Below, piece by piece: positions 1 through 7,509 of a stretch of 63,514 nucleotides of DNA. The position numbers and the translations under genes are program-made. The notes beneath the pieces were generated by a model. That model worked only from the letters and a program-made list of their open reading frames with translations, was not told the origin of the DNA and made no database searches. The stretch spans positions 1 to 63,514 of the forward strand of contig CANGMZ010000003.1 of assembly GCA_947454715.1 (NCBI GenBank), in the 5' to 3' direction. The stretch comes from Chitinophagaceae bacterium (GTDB taxonomy: Bacteria > Bacteroidota > Bacteroidia > Chitinophagales > Chitinophagaceae). Numbering within the stretch: the first letter of the stretch is position 1; each line of letters begins with the position of its first letter.

Positions 1-2
1 AT

Positions 3-452
3 GCCGGTGATACTGCATGGGTAGGTAATCATGATGATTACTTGCCGTGTAAGTGGTATACTGTAACCGGTGCGCTTATAGATAGTAACCATGCAGGTTT
101 TGCTGTTCACCCTACCACCACCACCCGCTACGTAATGGAGCTCGATGTTTGTGGTACGCTCAGTTATGACACTATTACTGTGTCTGTAATACCCGTGGGC
201 ATTAATGGCATCAGGGCCCTAGGTAATATAAAAATCTACCCTAATCCGGCTAAAAATGACATCACTATCACCGGCATTGAAGCCCCTACTAATTACCAGA
301 TACGTAATGTAGTTGGCTCATCCCTCACCACCGGCACCCTTTCAAAAGGTAACAACAACCTCCCGCTCGATGGTTTATCACCGGGTGTGTATTTGTTGGA
401 ACTATTAGATAATAATGGTGGTCGTTATGTGCAACGAATTGTGAAAGAGTAA
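3..452 (+). CDS. C-terminal part of a T9SS-exported protein (5'-truncated by window edge)
   Basis: The reading frame is open from the left edge to the stop at 452, so only the last ~149 residues are present and the start lies outside the window. The final ~75 residues have the layout of a type A T9SS sorting domain (TIGR04183-like): an IYPNPAKN motif, a hydrophobic beta segment, the GVYLLEL strand and a basic KE end. The preceding part (repeated Thr, a CGTLSYDTITV strand) looks like an Ig-like or PKD-like beta domain common in cell-surface cargo. Such proteins cross the outer membrane through the SprA translocon, which is encoded at the other end of this window. The enzymatic or adhesive domain lies outside the window, so the specific function is unknown. 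Confidence 0.85.
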   Translation, partial: AGDTAWVGNHDDYLPCKWYTVTGALIDSNHAGFAVHPTTTTRYVMELDVCGTLSYDTITVSVIPVGINGIRALGNIKIYPNPAKNDITITGIEAPTNYQIRNVVGSSLTTGTLSKGNNNLPLDGLSPGVYLLELLDNNGGRYVQRIVKE

Positions 453-487
453 ATTTAACACATTCTATAGACCACGGTTGTTGGTGA

Positions 488-1270
488 TTATCCATTAATG
501 AGGTTCTGCAAATAGGCAGGTGCCAATTTCATGCGGCTGCCATACCAGCTAAACATTTCCCCATCTACCAAATGAATTGTTGCATTGGGGAGGACTGCCT
601 GTATCTCTGCAATGTGTTTGTCTTTAAAGGGGTATGGCTCTGAGGAAAGTAGCACCATATCAATGTTACGGGTAGTTAATTCTTCCAATGTTACGGCAGG
701 GTAGCGGTTCATATCTGCCAATGCATTGTGCCAGCCCATGCGGGTAATCATGTCGCTGATAAAGGTATCGCCGCCGGCACACATCCATGGATCACGCCAT
801 ATAAAGTAGGCGACATTGTGTGTTTTTTTGGGTTGGCTAAGGGCGTTAAAGCCTGTGGTAATATGGTTGGTGAGTTGTTCTGCCTCAGTTGATTTCCTTG
901 TTATTGCACCTACCTCACTGATCATCTGTAAGCCCTGGTCTATCGTCTTAATATCACTTATCCACACCGGGAAAAGTGATGCCAATTCTTCTATTTGCTC
1001 TCGGGTGTTTTCCTCTTTATTCGCCAGTATAAGGTCTGGTTGCAGCGACCTTACAATATCAGTATGGACTGTTTTAGTGCCGCCTATTCGTTTCTTATTT
1101 CTGAACCAATCGTTGGGGTGTATGCAGAACTTTGTAATGCCCACAACCTCATCGCTGAGCCCAAGATCATAAAGCAGTTCTGTTTGTGATGGCACGAGCG
1201 ACACAATACGCTGAGGTGGATATGCGACCTCAACTGTTCTGCCGGTCATATCTGTAAATACCCGTTGCAC
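488..1270 (-). CDS. Helical-backbone metal receptor / BtuF-like cobalamin-binding protein
   Basis: 260 residues with the fold signature of PF01497 periplasmic binding proteins: an N-terminal PPQRIVSLVPSQTELLYDLGL segment, the VVGITKFCIHP strand, and paired lobes ending in a DGEMFSWYGSR region. Family members bind cobalamin, haem or siderophores for ABC importers. There is no signal peptide or lipobox, and no ABC permease or ATPase nearby, so export and a transport partner cannot be shown. The start codon is GTG and overlaps the stop of the upstream membrane-protein gene (TAGTG), indicating translational coupling. A cytoplasmic or scavenging role is possible. The family call is firm; the ligand is not known. 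Confidence 0.8.
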   Translation of the reverse strand: MQRVFTDMTGRTVEVAYPPQRIVSLVPSQTELLYDLGLSDEVVGITKFCIHPNDWFRNKKRIGGTKTVHTDIVRSLQPDLILANKEENTREQIEELASLFPVWISDIKTIDQGLQMISEVGAITRKSTEAEQLTNHITTGFNALSQPKKTHNVAYFIWRDPWMCAGGDTFISDMITRMGWHNALADMNRYPAVTLEELTTRNIDMVLLSSEPYPFKDKHIAEIQAVLPNATIHLVDGEMFSWYGSRMKLAPAYLQNLING

Positions 1271-1629
1271 TATCTGAATCTTTTAAAATAGAACATGATG
1301 AAGAAGCAGAACAGAATATCGAGTATAAAAATAGGGCTGGCATAGGTAAGCCACGACGATTTATCGTGAATATTGAAATAGAGGATAATAGACACTACGG
1401 TAACACCTACATAGCCCATTGCGCCCCATTTGCGCATATCTGCTGCCCCAAACCACATGAGGCTATAGCCGAGCATCCACGCCACGCTTATCTCTGTGCT
1501 GCTGCCGGGCTGCTGTATGGCACTATAGATGGTCCATAGCAGTAATACCAAATGAAACAAAGCCACCAGTGGGAAAAGTACCGGTGGCTTTGTGATCATG
1601 TCTTTTAATATTGTCTTTACGTCACGCAA
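1270..1629 (-). CDS. Small multipass membrane protein, unknown function
   Basis: 119 residues with about four hydrophobic segments: residues ~18-38 (FPLVALFHLVLLLWTIYSAI), ~48-62, ~70-84 and ~95-113, ending in a basic KRFR tail. I do not recognise a named family. It lies directly upstream of the BtuF-like gene and its stop codon overlaps that gene's GTG start, so the two are almost certainly co-transcribed. A membrane partner for the receptor is conceivable, but it is far too short to be a classical BtuC-type permease (about 10 membrane helices). Confidence 0.7.
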   Translation of the reverse strand: MRDVKTILKDMITKPPVLFPLVALFHLVLLLWTIYSAIQQPGSSTEISVAWMLGYSLMWFGAADMRKWGAMGYVGVTVVSIILYFNIHDKSSWLTYASPIFILDILFCFFIMFYFKRFR

Positions 1630-1654
1630 GGTGTATGTATTTAGTCAACAGTCA

Positions 1655-1703
1655 AGCGTCATAAATTGTAAATGTCAATCTGTCATCTACAATTTATGAC
1701 GCT
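1655..1703 (-). terminator. 16-bp perfect inverted repeat downstream of the cystathionine beta-synthase gene
   Basis: The arms 1655-1670 and 1688-1703 (AGCGTCATAAATTGTA and its complement) are perfectly complementary around a 17-nt loop. The repeat lies 13 nt after the stop of the upstream minus-strand gene and 26 nt before the next minus-strand start. The stem is AT-rich and has no clear T tract, so it may be an attenuator, a transcript-end stabiliser or a protein-binding site rather than a strong intrinsic terminator. Confidence 0.5.
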
Positions 1704-1715
1704 GCAATTCAAATA

Positions 1716-3083
1716 TTATCCTTTAGAAAAGGCATTCAAAATATCGTACTTAGTAAGGATATTGTACTGTCCGCTTTCATCACGCACCAATACAGCACCG
1801 TTATCTTTGTTGATAAAGTGAGTCAGGCGCTCCAGTGGAGTTTCCATCTCTACCATTGGTAGTGAGGCTTCCATAACATCGCCTACTAATTGATCACGAA
1901 CATCTGTTACTTCAATCAGCTTTTTAAACAAGCCAGACTGTGTTACAGAGCCGGTAACTTCATTGTTCAGCATAACAGGTATCTGTTCGATATCGTATTT
2001 TTTCATGAGTTCCAGTGCATCCATCACTTTGCTGTTCTGGTCTATTGTCACTAATCTTCTGCGACCTAATCCGCTCAGCAATTCACGTACTGTTTTTACC
2101 TCAAGGAAACCGCGATCGAGCATCCACTCATCGTTATACACCTTAGCTACATAACGGCTACCATGGTCATGGAAAATAACAACCACCAGGTCGTCCTTAG
2201 TCAGCTGGTCTTTCATTTGGCGTAATCCTGCAACTACTGAACCTGCAGAATAACCAATGAAGATACCTTCTTCTTTAGTGATGCGGCGTGCCATAACAGC
2301 ACCATCCTTATCGGTTACTTTTTCGAAATGGTCGATAGCATTTCTGTCGTAGTTCTCCGGTAAGAAATCTTCACCGAAACCTTCAGAGATATAAGGGTGT
2401 ACTTCGCCCATATCGAGCTCACCTGTATCGAACCATTTTTTCAGTAAGCTACCATAAGAATCTATAGCCCATACTTTGATGTTCGGGTTTTGTTCCTTCA
2501 GATATTTACCTGTACCAACAACAGTACCACCTGTACCGGAAGCGACTACAAGGTGCGTTACCTTACCTTCTGTTTGCGCCCAGATCTCAGGACCTGTTTG
2601 CTCATAGTGTGCTTGTCTGTTAGCCAGATTATCGTACTGATTTACATACCATGAGTTAGGAATTTCCTGTTGCAGTCTGCGTGCTACCTGATAGTAACTA
2701 CGCGGATCTTCAGGTTCTACGTTAGTAGGGCAAACAATCACTTCAGCACCGTGTGCTTTAAGGATATCGGCCTTTTCCTTACTTTGCTTATCTGTAGTAG
2801 CGAATATACATTTGTAGCCCTTGATGATAGCTGCCAATGCAAGACCCATACCTGTGTTGCCACTTGTGCCTTCTATGATTGTGCCGCCCGGCTTTATCTT
2901 ACCTTCTTTTTCTGCTGTTTCGAGCATTTTTAGGGCCATGCGGTCCTTGATACTGTTGCCCGGGTTGAAGGTTTCTACTTTTGCATAAACCTTACACGGG
3001 AAATCTGCAACAACTTTATTAAGGCGCACCAGTGGGGTATTGCCTATAGTCTGCAGTATATTGTCGTAAACACGATTTGACAT
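1716..3083 (-). CDS. Cystathionine beta-synthase (PLP enzyme with C-terminal CBS domain pair)
   Basis: 455 residues. Residues 1-~325 are a fold type II PLP enzyme: the Schiff-base lysine is K46 in NPGNSIKDR, the phosphate-gripping loop is SGNTG at 74-78, and the glycine-rich SGTGGTVVGTGKY lies near 185. Residues ~335-453 form two CBS motifs that may sense adenosyl ligands. The reaction is serine (or O-acetylserine) plus homocysteine to cystathionine; a cysteine synthase activity cannot be excluded from sequence. The EGFGEDF motif and the CBS tail favour cystathionine beta-synthase over CysK. It is a single gene with its own upstream region; a TAnnTTcG-type -7 element lies at 3111-3118 on the minus strand, 27 nt before the ATG. 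Confidence 0.9.
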   Translation of the reverse strand: MSNRVYDNILQTIGNTPLVRLNKVVADFPCKVYAKVETFNPGNSIKDRMALKMLETAEKEGKIKPGGTIIEGTSGNTGMGLALAAIIKGYKCIFATTDKQSKEKADILKAHGAEVIVCPTNVEPEDPRSYYQVARRLQQEIPNSWYVNQYDNLANRQAHYEQTGPEIWAQTEGKVTHLVVASGTGGTVVGTGKYLKEQNPNIKVWAIDSYGSLLKKWFDTGELDMGEVHPYISEGFGEDFLPENYDRNAIDHFEKVTDKDGAVMARRITKEEGIFIGYSAGSVVAGLRQMKDQLTKDDLVVVIFHDHGSRYVAKVYNDEWMLDRGFLEVKTVRELLSGLGRRRLVTIDQNSKVMDALELMKKYDIEQIPVMLNNEVTGSVTQSGLFKKLIEVTDVRDQLVGDVMEASLPMVEMETPLERLTHFINKDNGAVLVRDESGQYNILTKYDILNAFSKG

Positions 3084-3385
3084 AATATCGTTTTATTTTA
3101 TTTGCTGCCGCGAAGTTAAAAAATAGTTCCTTATTGTTTGCAGGAATATTATATGTTTATTGTTATGTGATGTTCAGCTTTGCTTATTTGTTAGGGGTTT
3201 GTTGCTTGCGTTTATCAGTGTTTGTGGGCGCAAAATCTGTAGCTTCATCTTCTTGATGTATTAAGAAAGAAGGTGTTAGGTGATATGTTTTTTGTTGTTG
3301 AACCTAACTAAATCTGAGAGGAAATTTTTTCAGCAGTTTATCAATTCGAAATATTATATTTTAATTTTGTAAATAAAATATAGTT
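3084..3385. other. Divergent intergenic region
   Basis: 302 nt between the divergent cystathionine beta-synthase gene and a small plus-strand gene. It holds a TAACTTCG-like -7 element for the minus strand (3111-3118) and an exact TAnnTTTG match for the plus strand (TAATTTTG, 3362-3369). I see no RNA gene, riboswitch core or open reading frame of note. Confidence 0.5.
3362..3369 (+). promoter_or_regulatory. Bacteroidota-type -7 element (TAATTTTG)
   Basis: Exact match to the Bacteroidota TAnnTTTG -7 consensus, 16 nt before the ATG of the small gene at 3386. No clear -33 TTTG is present at the expected spacing. Confidence 0.4.
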
Positions 3386-3667
3386 ATGAATGATATTTAC
3401 GTTACTATGGTGATAATGCCAGGAGTGAATAACATGGCTCTAGCCCAATATAAGCTGAGTGAAAATGAGGAAATTGTCGTTCTTAATTGTGTTCAATTTG
3501 ATCCTCTAATGAGTTATTCGGATGCAGAGTGTGCTGATTTATTGCCGAAAGTGGATAAAAAATTGAGAAAAGCTATGCTTTTTATTTTTCCTAATCAGCC
3601 ATTTTTGTTGTGTGCAAATAGTAATGACTTAGCTGCTGTTCGAGGTAAAATTAATAAATACAGGTAA
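3386..3667 (+). CDS. Small protein of unknown function
   Basis: 93 residues with no recognisable family, signal peptide or membrane segment. The composition is mixed and globular-looking, with an acidic Asp/Glu patch around residues 45-57 and a basic PKVDKKLRKAM helix around 59-69. The ATG is preceded by a TAATTTTG element, supporting expression. It sits beside the higBA pair in an AT-rich stretch between two conserved metabolic genes, suggesting a recently acquired islet. The codon pattern is plausible, but I cannot assign a role. Confidence 0.5.
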   Translation: MNDIYVTMVIMPGVNNMALAQYKLSENEEIVVLNCVQFDPLMSYSDAECADLLPKVDKKLRKAMLFIFPNQPFLLCANSNDLAAVRGKINKYR

Positions 3668-3914
3668 AAGACAAATCAAGTACTGCTTTATTATTGTTAA
3701 CGAATATATTTATCGGTTGCACCTAAGGGATCGTATGAAACTAGTATTATAGTAGAGTTTAAATATGTATAATTAGTCCTAACTTTTCGTGTGTAATTGT
3801 TGATTAAAGCTATTTTATAAAACCGGGGTTACAGTTATTTTTTCTAAACTTCATGTGGTTTAGATTTTTTATTTGTTTCACTTGTCTAATGAGACTTGTT
3901 TTTGTGATAATTTT

Positions 3915-4280
3915 TTAGGCAATCAATGTTTCTGCAGGTATATGTAAATTAAGATAGAGCGCTTTAATCATTTTCAATGTTAATGGTCTTTTTCTGTTTA
4001 ATACTTCAGATACTCTATTCTCTCCGCCAAGGTATTTAGCAAGATCTTTTTGAGATAGATTCAATTGTTCCATTCTGTATTTAATTGCTTCGATTGGGTC
4101 TGGTGCTTCAATCGGGAAGTGTTTATTTTCATAATCGTCGGCAAGGATAGAAAGCACCTCTAAAACCTCCGCATCTTTTGATTTTGGAGGACATTCTAAT
4201 AGCGATTCAATCATTTTCATTGTATGCTCGTAATCTTTCTTAGTTCTAATCGGTTTAACTTCTATTTCGCTGTGTTTCAT
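3915..4280 (-). CDS. higA: HigA-type antitoxin (HTH transcriptional regulator)
   Basis: 121 residues of the COG5499 type. The N-terminal half (to about residue 60) is the toxin-contacting region. The C-terminal half carries an XRE-like helix-turn-helix (LSQKDLAKYLGGENRVSEVLNRKR, residues ~74-98) followed by the typical LTLKMIKALYLNLHIPAETLI end. It would neutralise the HigB toxin by direct binding and repress the shared promoter. It starts 17 nt after the toxin stop, in the toxin-first order characteristic of higBA modules. A strong palindrome upstream of higB (4624-4638) is the probable binding site. Confidence 0.92.
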   Translation of the reverse strand: MKHSEIEVKPIRTKKDYEHTMKMIESLLECPPKSKDAEVLEVLSILADDYENKHFPIEAPDPIEAIKYRMEQLNLSQKDLAKYLGGENRVSEVLNRKRPLTLKMIKALYLNLHIPAETLIA

Positions 4281-4297
4281 TGTACGTTTTTTAAGCT

Positions 4298-4600
4298 TTA
4301 AATATTTTTTATGTCGCTAATTTTATCATACTGCTTATGGGTGCCAATAAACTTTATATACCCGATATGAATATCATATCTGAAGAATACGATGAGCCTG
4401 TATTTATTTTGACATATATTAAATACGATTCTGCCATTTCCTACTTGGTCAGAGTCGGTAAAGTAATTGGTGATTTCATGCGGGCTGCTCCAGTCTTTTT
4501 CTGTAATAACCTTGTACCAAGCTTTTAATTGTTGCTCGGCATCCTTGTATTCCGGCTTTTCCCAAAATGCTTTAAGTGTGCCTTTGGCTATGATCCTCAT
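4298..4600 (-). CDS. higB: HigB-family toxin (RelE-like mRNA interferase)
   Basis: 100 residues matching the HigB toxin family (PF09907): an N-terminal RIIAKGTLKAFWEKPEYKDAEQQLKAWY segment, a central NGRIVFNICQNKYRLIVFFRY core and the IGYIKFIGTHKQYDKI end. Family members cleave mRNA, usually in a ribosome-dependent way. The basic residues of the C-terminal half (K, R, H) are where catalytic residues lie in RelE-fold toxins. It is the first gene of a two-gene operon with higA. The start follows a TATTTTTA -7-like element by 7 nt. The reading frame is intact, so the toxin is probably functional and held in check by HigA. Confidence 0.92.
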   Translation of the reverse strand: MRIIAKGTLKAFWEKPEYKDAEQQLKAWYKVITEKDWSSPHEITNYFTDSDQVGNGRIVFNICQNKYRLIVFFRYDIHIGYIKFIGTHKQYDKISDIKNI

Positions 4601-4607
4601 ATTGGTG

Positions 4608-4643
4608 TAAAAATACTAAAAACTTCCCATAATGGGAATTTTT
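4608..4643 (-). promoter_or_regulatory. higBA promoter and autoregulatory operator
   Basis: A perfect palindrome, TTCCCATAATGGGAA (4624-4638), is extended with one mismatch by A and T tracts to 4619-4643. A -7-like element (TATTTTTA on the minus strand, 4608-4615) lies just downstream, 7 nt before the higB ATG. The palindrome therefore sits where the -33/-7 spacer would be, so HigA binding should exclude RNA polymerase. Confidence 0.75.
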
Positions 4644-4703
4644 ATTGATTTGTGATGTAGATTAATTGGTTTAAAGTGAGCGTTCATGTGCATAAAACAA
4701 ATG

Positions 4704-4725
4704 GCCCCGGCCAAAGGACCGGGGC
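4704..4725 (-). terminator. GC-rich hairpin, probable terminator of the carbonic anhydrase transcript
   Basis: Arms GCCCCGG (4704-4710) and CCGGGGC (4719-4725) enclose an 8-nt loop. On the minus strand the stem is followed by a T-rich CATTTGTTTT stretch, as in a weak intrinsic terminator. Confidence 0.55.
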
Positions 4726-4809
4726 ATTCGCCAAACATCTAAAAACCACTCAAGATGCAAAGTCAGTATGTTGATGTATTAATTAGTCAAATTGTAGTGT
4801 AGTGGCTGT

Positions 4810-4925
4810 AACAATAAGTAGAAAGGGGCAATTCAAATAGCAGGAGGATTATCACAACACACCTCTTATCCTACTGCTATTATTCACTGTTCGGTTTGCG
4901 CTATTGCCCCTTTCAACTTATTGTT
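4810..4925. repeat. Large two-tier imperfect palindrome
   Basis: The outer arms 4810-4832 and 4903-4925 pair over 23 nt with one mismatch. The inner arms 4836-4849 and 4868-4881 pair over 14 nt with one mismatch. An asymmetric internal bulge (4882-4902) separates the two on the right side. Weaker complementarity continues outward into the stop codon region of the carbonic anhydrase gene. It could be a 3' UTR structure, a terminator or a remnant of a small mobile repeat. Confidence 0.6.
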
Positions 4926-4947
4926 TTAATCAACCACTAACCACTTA

Positions 4948-5622
4948 TTACATTACAAATTCCCGTTCCAAATCCTCGACAATAGCCGGTAACTGGGCTT
5001 CTTTATCAAAGAAATGCACCTTGCCTGTTGCCAGGTCGTACATAGCAGGTATGATGCCTACTTTGCCTGCTTTTACCAGATCTTTAATAATAACACTGCC
5101 ATCCATTATCTCATGAACCGTGTTTTTTACATGTAGCGTTGCAACGGCATTTACAAATTCCGGGTTGTGGCCGGTGCGGTCTCCTATTATCTTGTCTTCC
5201 GCATTGAGTGCAGGTTTTATCTTGTCGAGCAGTGGGGTAAGATTACCCATTTCTACGTGATCGCAAGCTCCTTTTATAGCACCGCAATTGGTATGCCCAA
5301 GCACTACTATCAGTTTAGAACCTGCTACCCCTGTAGCATATTCTAATGACCCCAATACATTGCCGGATATGACATTTCCTGCTATTCGTATGCTGAAAAT
5401 ATCACCAAAACCCTGATCGAAAATGAGCTCAGCAGATGTGCGGGAGTCCATGCAACTGAGAATAGCAGCAAATGGGCTTTGTCCGTCTTTTGTTTCATTC
5501 ATTAATTCGAGCAGGTCTCTGTTGAGTCCAATATTATTCATGAAGCGGAAATTTCCATGCTTCAATAAGTTGAGTGCTATGCCCGGCGTTAATCTATCTG
5601 CCGGATGATTGAATGTTCTCAT
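4948..5622 (-). CDS. can: Beta-class carbonic anhydrase
   Basis: 224 residues. The family zinc ligands are visible: C57 in SCMDSR, with D59 and R61 forming the catalytic dyad, and H110 and C113 in LGHTNCGA. It interconverts CO2 and bicarbonate in the cytoplasm. It begins 25 nt after the stop of a SulP-family transporter gene on the same strand. The pairing suggests a bicarbonate uptake and hydration module supplying carboxylases. The length is typical of the family. The gene ends in a long palindrome that may act as its terminator. Confidence 0.93.
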   Translation of the reverse strand: MRTFNHPADRLTPGIALNLLKHGNFRFMNNIGLNRDLLELMNETKDGQSPFAAILSCMDSRTSAELIFDQGFGDIFSIRIAGNVISGNVLGSLEYATGVAGSKLIVVLGHTNCGAIKGACDHVEMGNLTPLLDKIKPALNAEDKIIGDRTGHNPEFVNAVATLHVKNTVHEIMDGSVIIKDLVKAGKVGIIPAMYDLATGKVHFFDKEAQLPAIVEDLEREFVM

Positions 5623-5647
5623 TGTTTTGTTTTTTTATCGGTGAATA

Positions 5648-7312
5648 CTATTCCACGCTTCCCGCGCCACGTAATTGTTTCAGTAGTTTTTTATAGTTGC
5701 CGGATGATCGTTTAGGAACTTCATTGGCATTGACAAATTCTGATATTATATCTCGTTCACTTACTGTTTTAGGTACGTTATACCTGTTTTTGAAATCGAT
5801 AAGCGAGATGCTGATTTTTCGTTCCGGAGCGGTAATGTTGCTGAAATCTGTGATGAGGTCCAGCACATCGAAATCGATATATTGTGTGTGACTGGCATCA
5901 ATGATAACGTTGCTGCCTTCCGGTATGTGATCTAATGTTTCTTTAATGCTTGCCTTGTTGAGGAAAGATACTTCCTGTGCGAGTGTTATCTTTATCAGTT
6001 CACCATTACTAAAACTGCTGCGCTGGAAATAGTAGGGTATGCGTGCATTTTGGCGGAGGATATAGAAGATGCTGATGAGCAAGCCTAGACCTACTCCCTT
6101 GAGCAGATCTAACGATACAACAGCAGTAGCCGTGAGCACAAATGGCATAAACTGAGTCCAGCCACCTTTCCACATGTGTACAAACACAGATGGCTTACAT
6201 AGCTTGTAGCCGGTGAAGATGAGTATTGCCGCCAGTGATGCCTTTGGTATCATATTGAGCAGTATGGGAATAGATGCTGCACAAACAAGCAGAAGCACAC
6301 CATGTATGATAGTAGAAGCTTTAGAGCGAGCCCCTGCATTGATATTGGCAGATGACCGAACAATAACAGAGGTCATAGGTAAGCCACCCATGAAGCCGCT
6401 GAGGATATTGCCGATGCCCTGCGCTTTAAGTTCTCTATCAGTAGAGGTAAAGCGTTTATGAGGGTCGAGCTTGTCGGTAGCTTCAATACAAAGTAAGGTT
6501 TCGATAGATGCTACAATAGCTATGATGAGCCCTGTTTCCCATACATGAGGGTCTTTAAAACCTGCAAAATCAGGTAGTGTAAACTGACCGAGAAATTCGC
6601 TGAAAGTATTGGCGACAGGCAAGCTCACCAGATGTGTACTGTCAAGTGCTAAGGCTGAATTATTGCCTTTGAGCAGCGTGTTGGTGAGTATGCCCAGTAG
6701 AACTACTATAAGCCCTGCCGGTATCATTTGTAATTTTTTCAATGCTTTTGTTTGCCATAAAATCAGCACCAAGAGACCGATAGCAGCTATAATTACCGCG
6801 GCTATTTCAATATGATTGAGCGAGTTGGTGATGGTATTCATCAGAAAACCATCATCAGCGTCAACCATTTCATCGGTTTTGTTTTTTACGAAGCCAATAG
6901 CGTCGGGTACTTGTTTGATGATTATTGTGAGGCCTATGCCTGCCAGCATACCTTCAATGACACTTGATGGCATAAAATTGGCGATACGTCCGGCTTTTAA
7001 AAAGCCAAGTAAAAGCTGTACTGCACCTGCTATGATGACAGAGCAGAGGAATATATCGAAGGCGTTGAATTTGGTAATTGCGGCGAGCACAATAGCTGTT
7101 AGACCTGCAGCAGGGCCTGTAACACTAAGGTTAGATCCGCTTAAGAAACCAACAACGATACCGCCAATAACTCCACTGACAATACCTGCAAACAGAGGGG
7201 CGTGTGATGCCTGTGCAATACCCAGGCAAAGAGGGAGGGCTACTAAAAATACTATAAGCCCTGAGAAGAAATTTTTCTTGATATTTTGAGAAAATGAGCT
7301 GTTCTGTTCCAT
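5648..7312 (-). CDS. SulP-family inorganic anion transporter with STAS domain (probable bicarbonate transporter)
   Basis: 554 residues. About the first 430 residues form the multi-helix SulP membrane domain, beginning with the conserved FFSGLIVFLVALPLCLGIAQ helix and including SVTGPAAGLTAIV. A C-terminal STAS domain (~440-535) contains the ASHTQYIDFDVLD segment. SulP proteins move sulfate, bicarbonate or other anions, usually with sodium or protons. The gene lies 25 nt upstream of the carbonic anhydrase gene, which favours bicarbonate as substrate (inference by context). It is in an apparent operon with can. About 200 nt upstream separate it from the next gene. Confidence 0.9.
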   Translation of the reverse strand: MEQNSSFSQNIKKNFFSGLIVFLVALPLCLGIAQASHAPLFAGIVSGVIGGIVVGFLSGSNLSVTGPAAGLTAIVLAAITKFNAFDIFLCSVIIAGAVQLLLGFLKAGRIANFMPSSVIEGMLAGIGLTIIIKQVPDAIGFVKNKTDEMVDADDGFLMNTITNSLNHIEIAAVIIAAIGLLVLILWQTKALKKLQMIPAGLIVVLLGILTNTLLKGNNSALALDSTHLVSLPVANTFSEFLGQFTLPDFAGFKDPHVWETGLIIAIVASIETLLCIEATDKLDPHKRFTSTDRELKAQGIGNILSGFMGGLPMTSVIVRSSANINAGARSKASTIIHGVLLLVCAASIPILLNMIPKASLAAILIFTGYKLCKPSVFVHMWKGGWTQFMPFVLTATAVVSLDLLKGVGLGLLISIFYILRQNARIPYYFQRSSFSNGELIKITLAQEVSFLNKASIKETLDHIPEGSNVIIDASHTQYIDFDVLDLITDFSNITAPERKISISLIDFKNRYNVPKTVSERDIISEFVNANEVPKRSSGNYKKLLKQLRGAGSVE

Positions 7313-7509
7313 TGAAACAAAGAGGTTCTGTATCGTTACCCGTAGCAGGAGCGTGGCTCACAGCAAGCAGGCAGAGTGGTTAATAAATACTTATGAACAC
7401 GAATGAGAATGGCTATAAGCACAGCGCATGATATAGTAACAGAGGTGCATAGCCCTATTGGGGGAATACAGCATACTACATGTCTGACTTACAGCTAGTT
7501 AAGTATTTA

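Larger units (their letters stand above)
4601..4947. other. Gene-free region between carbonic anhydrase and higBA
   Basis: 347 nt with no credible gene. It contains the higBA operator (4619-4643), a GC-rich hairpin (4704-4725) and a large two-tier palindrome (4810-4925), all of which could shape the end of the carbonic anhydrase transcript. Confidence 0.6.

Noticed and set aside
3084-3385. Possible S-adenosylmethionine riboswitch before cystathionine beta-synthase
   Set aside because: No conserved core stems or motif were visible; a riboswitch would also need a terminator or sequestered start that is not seen.
6816-7289. 157-codon open frame antisense to the SulP transporter
   Set aside because: Its composition mirrors the membrane protein's codons and no start signal or family is visible.
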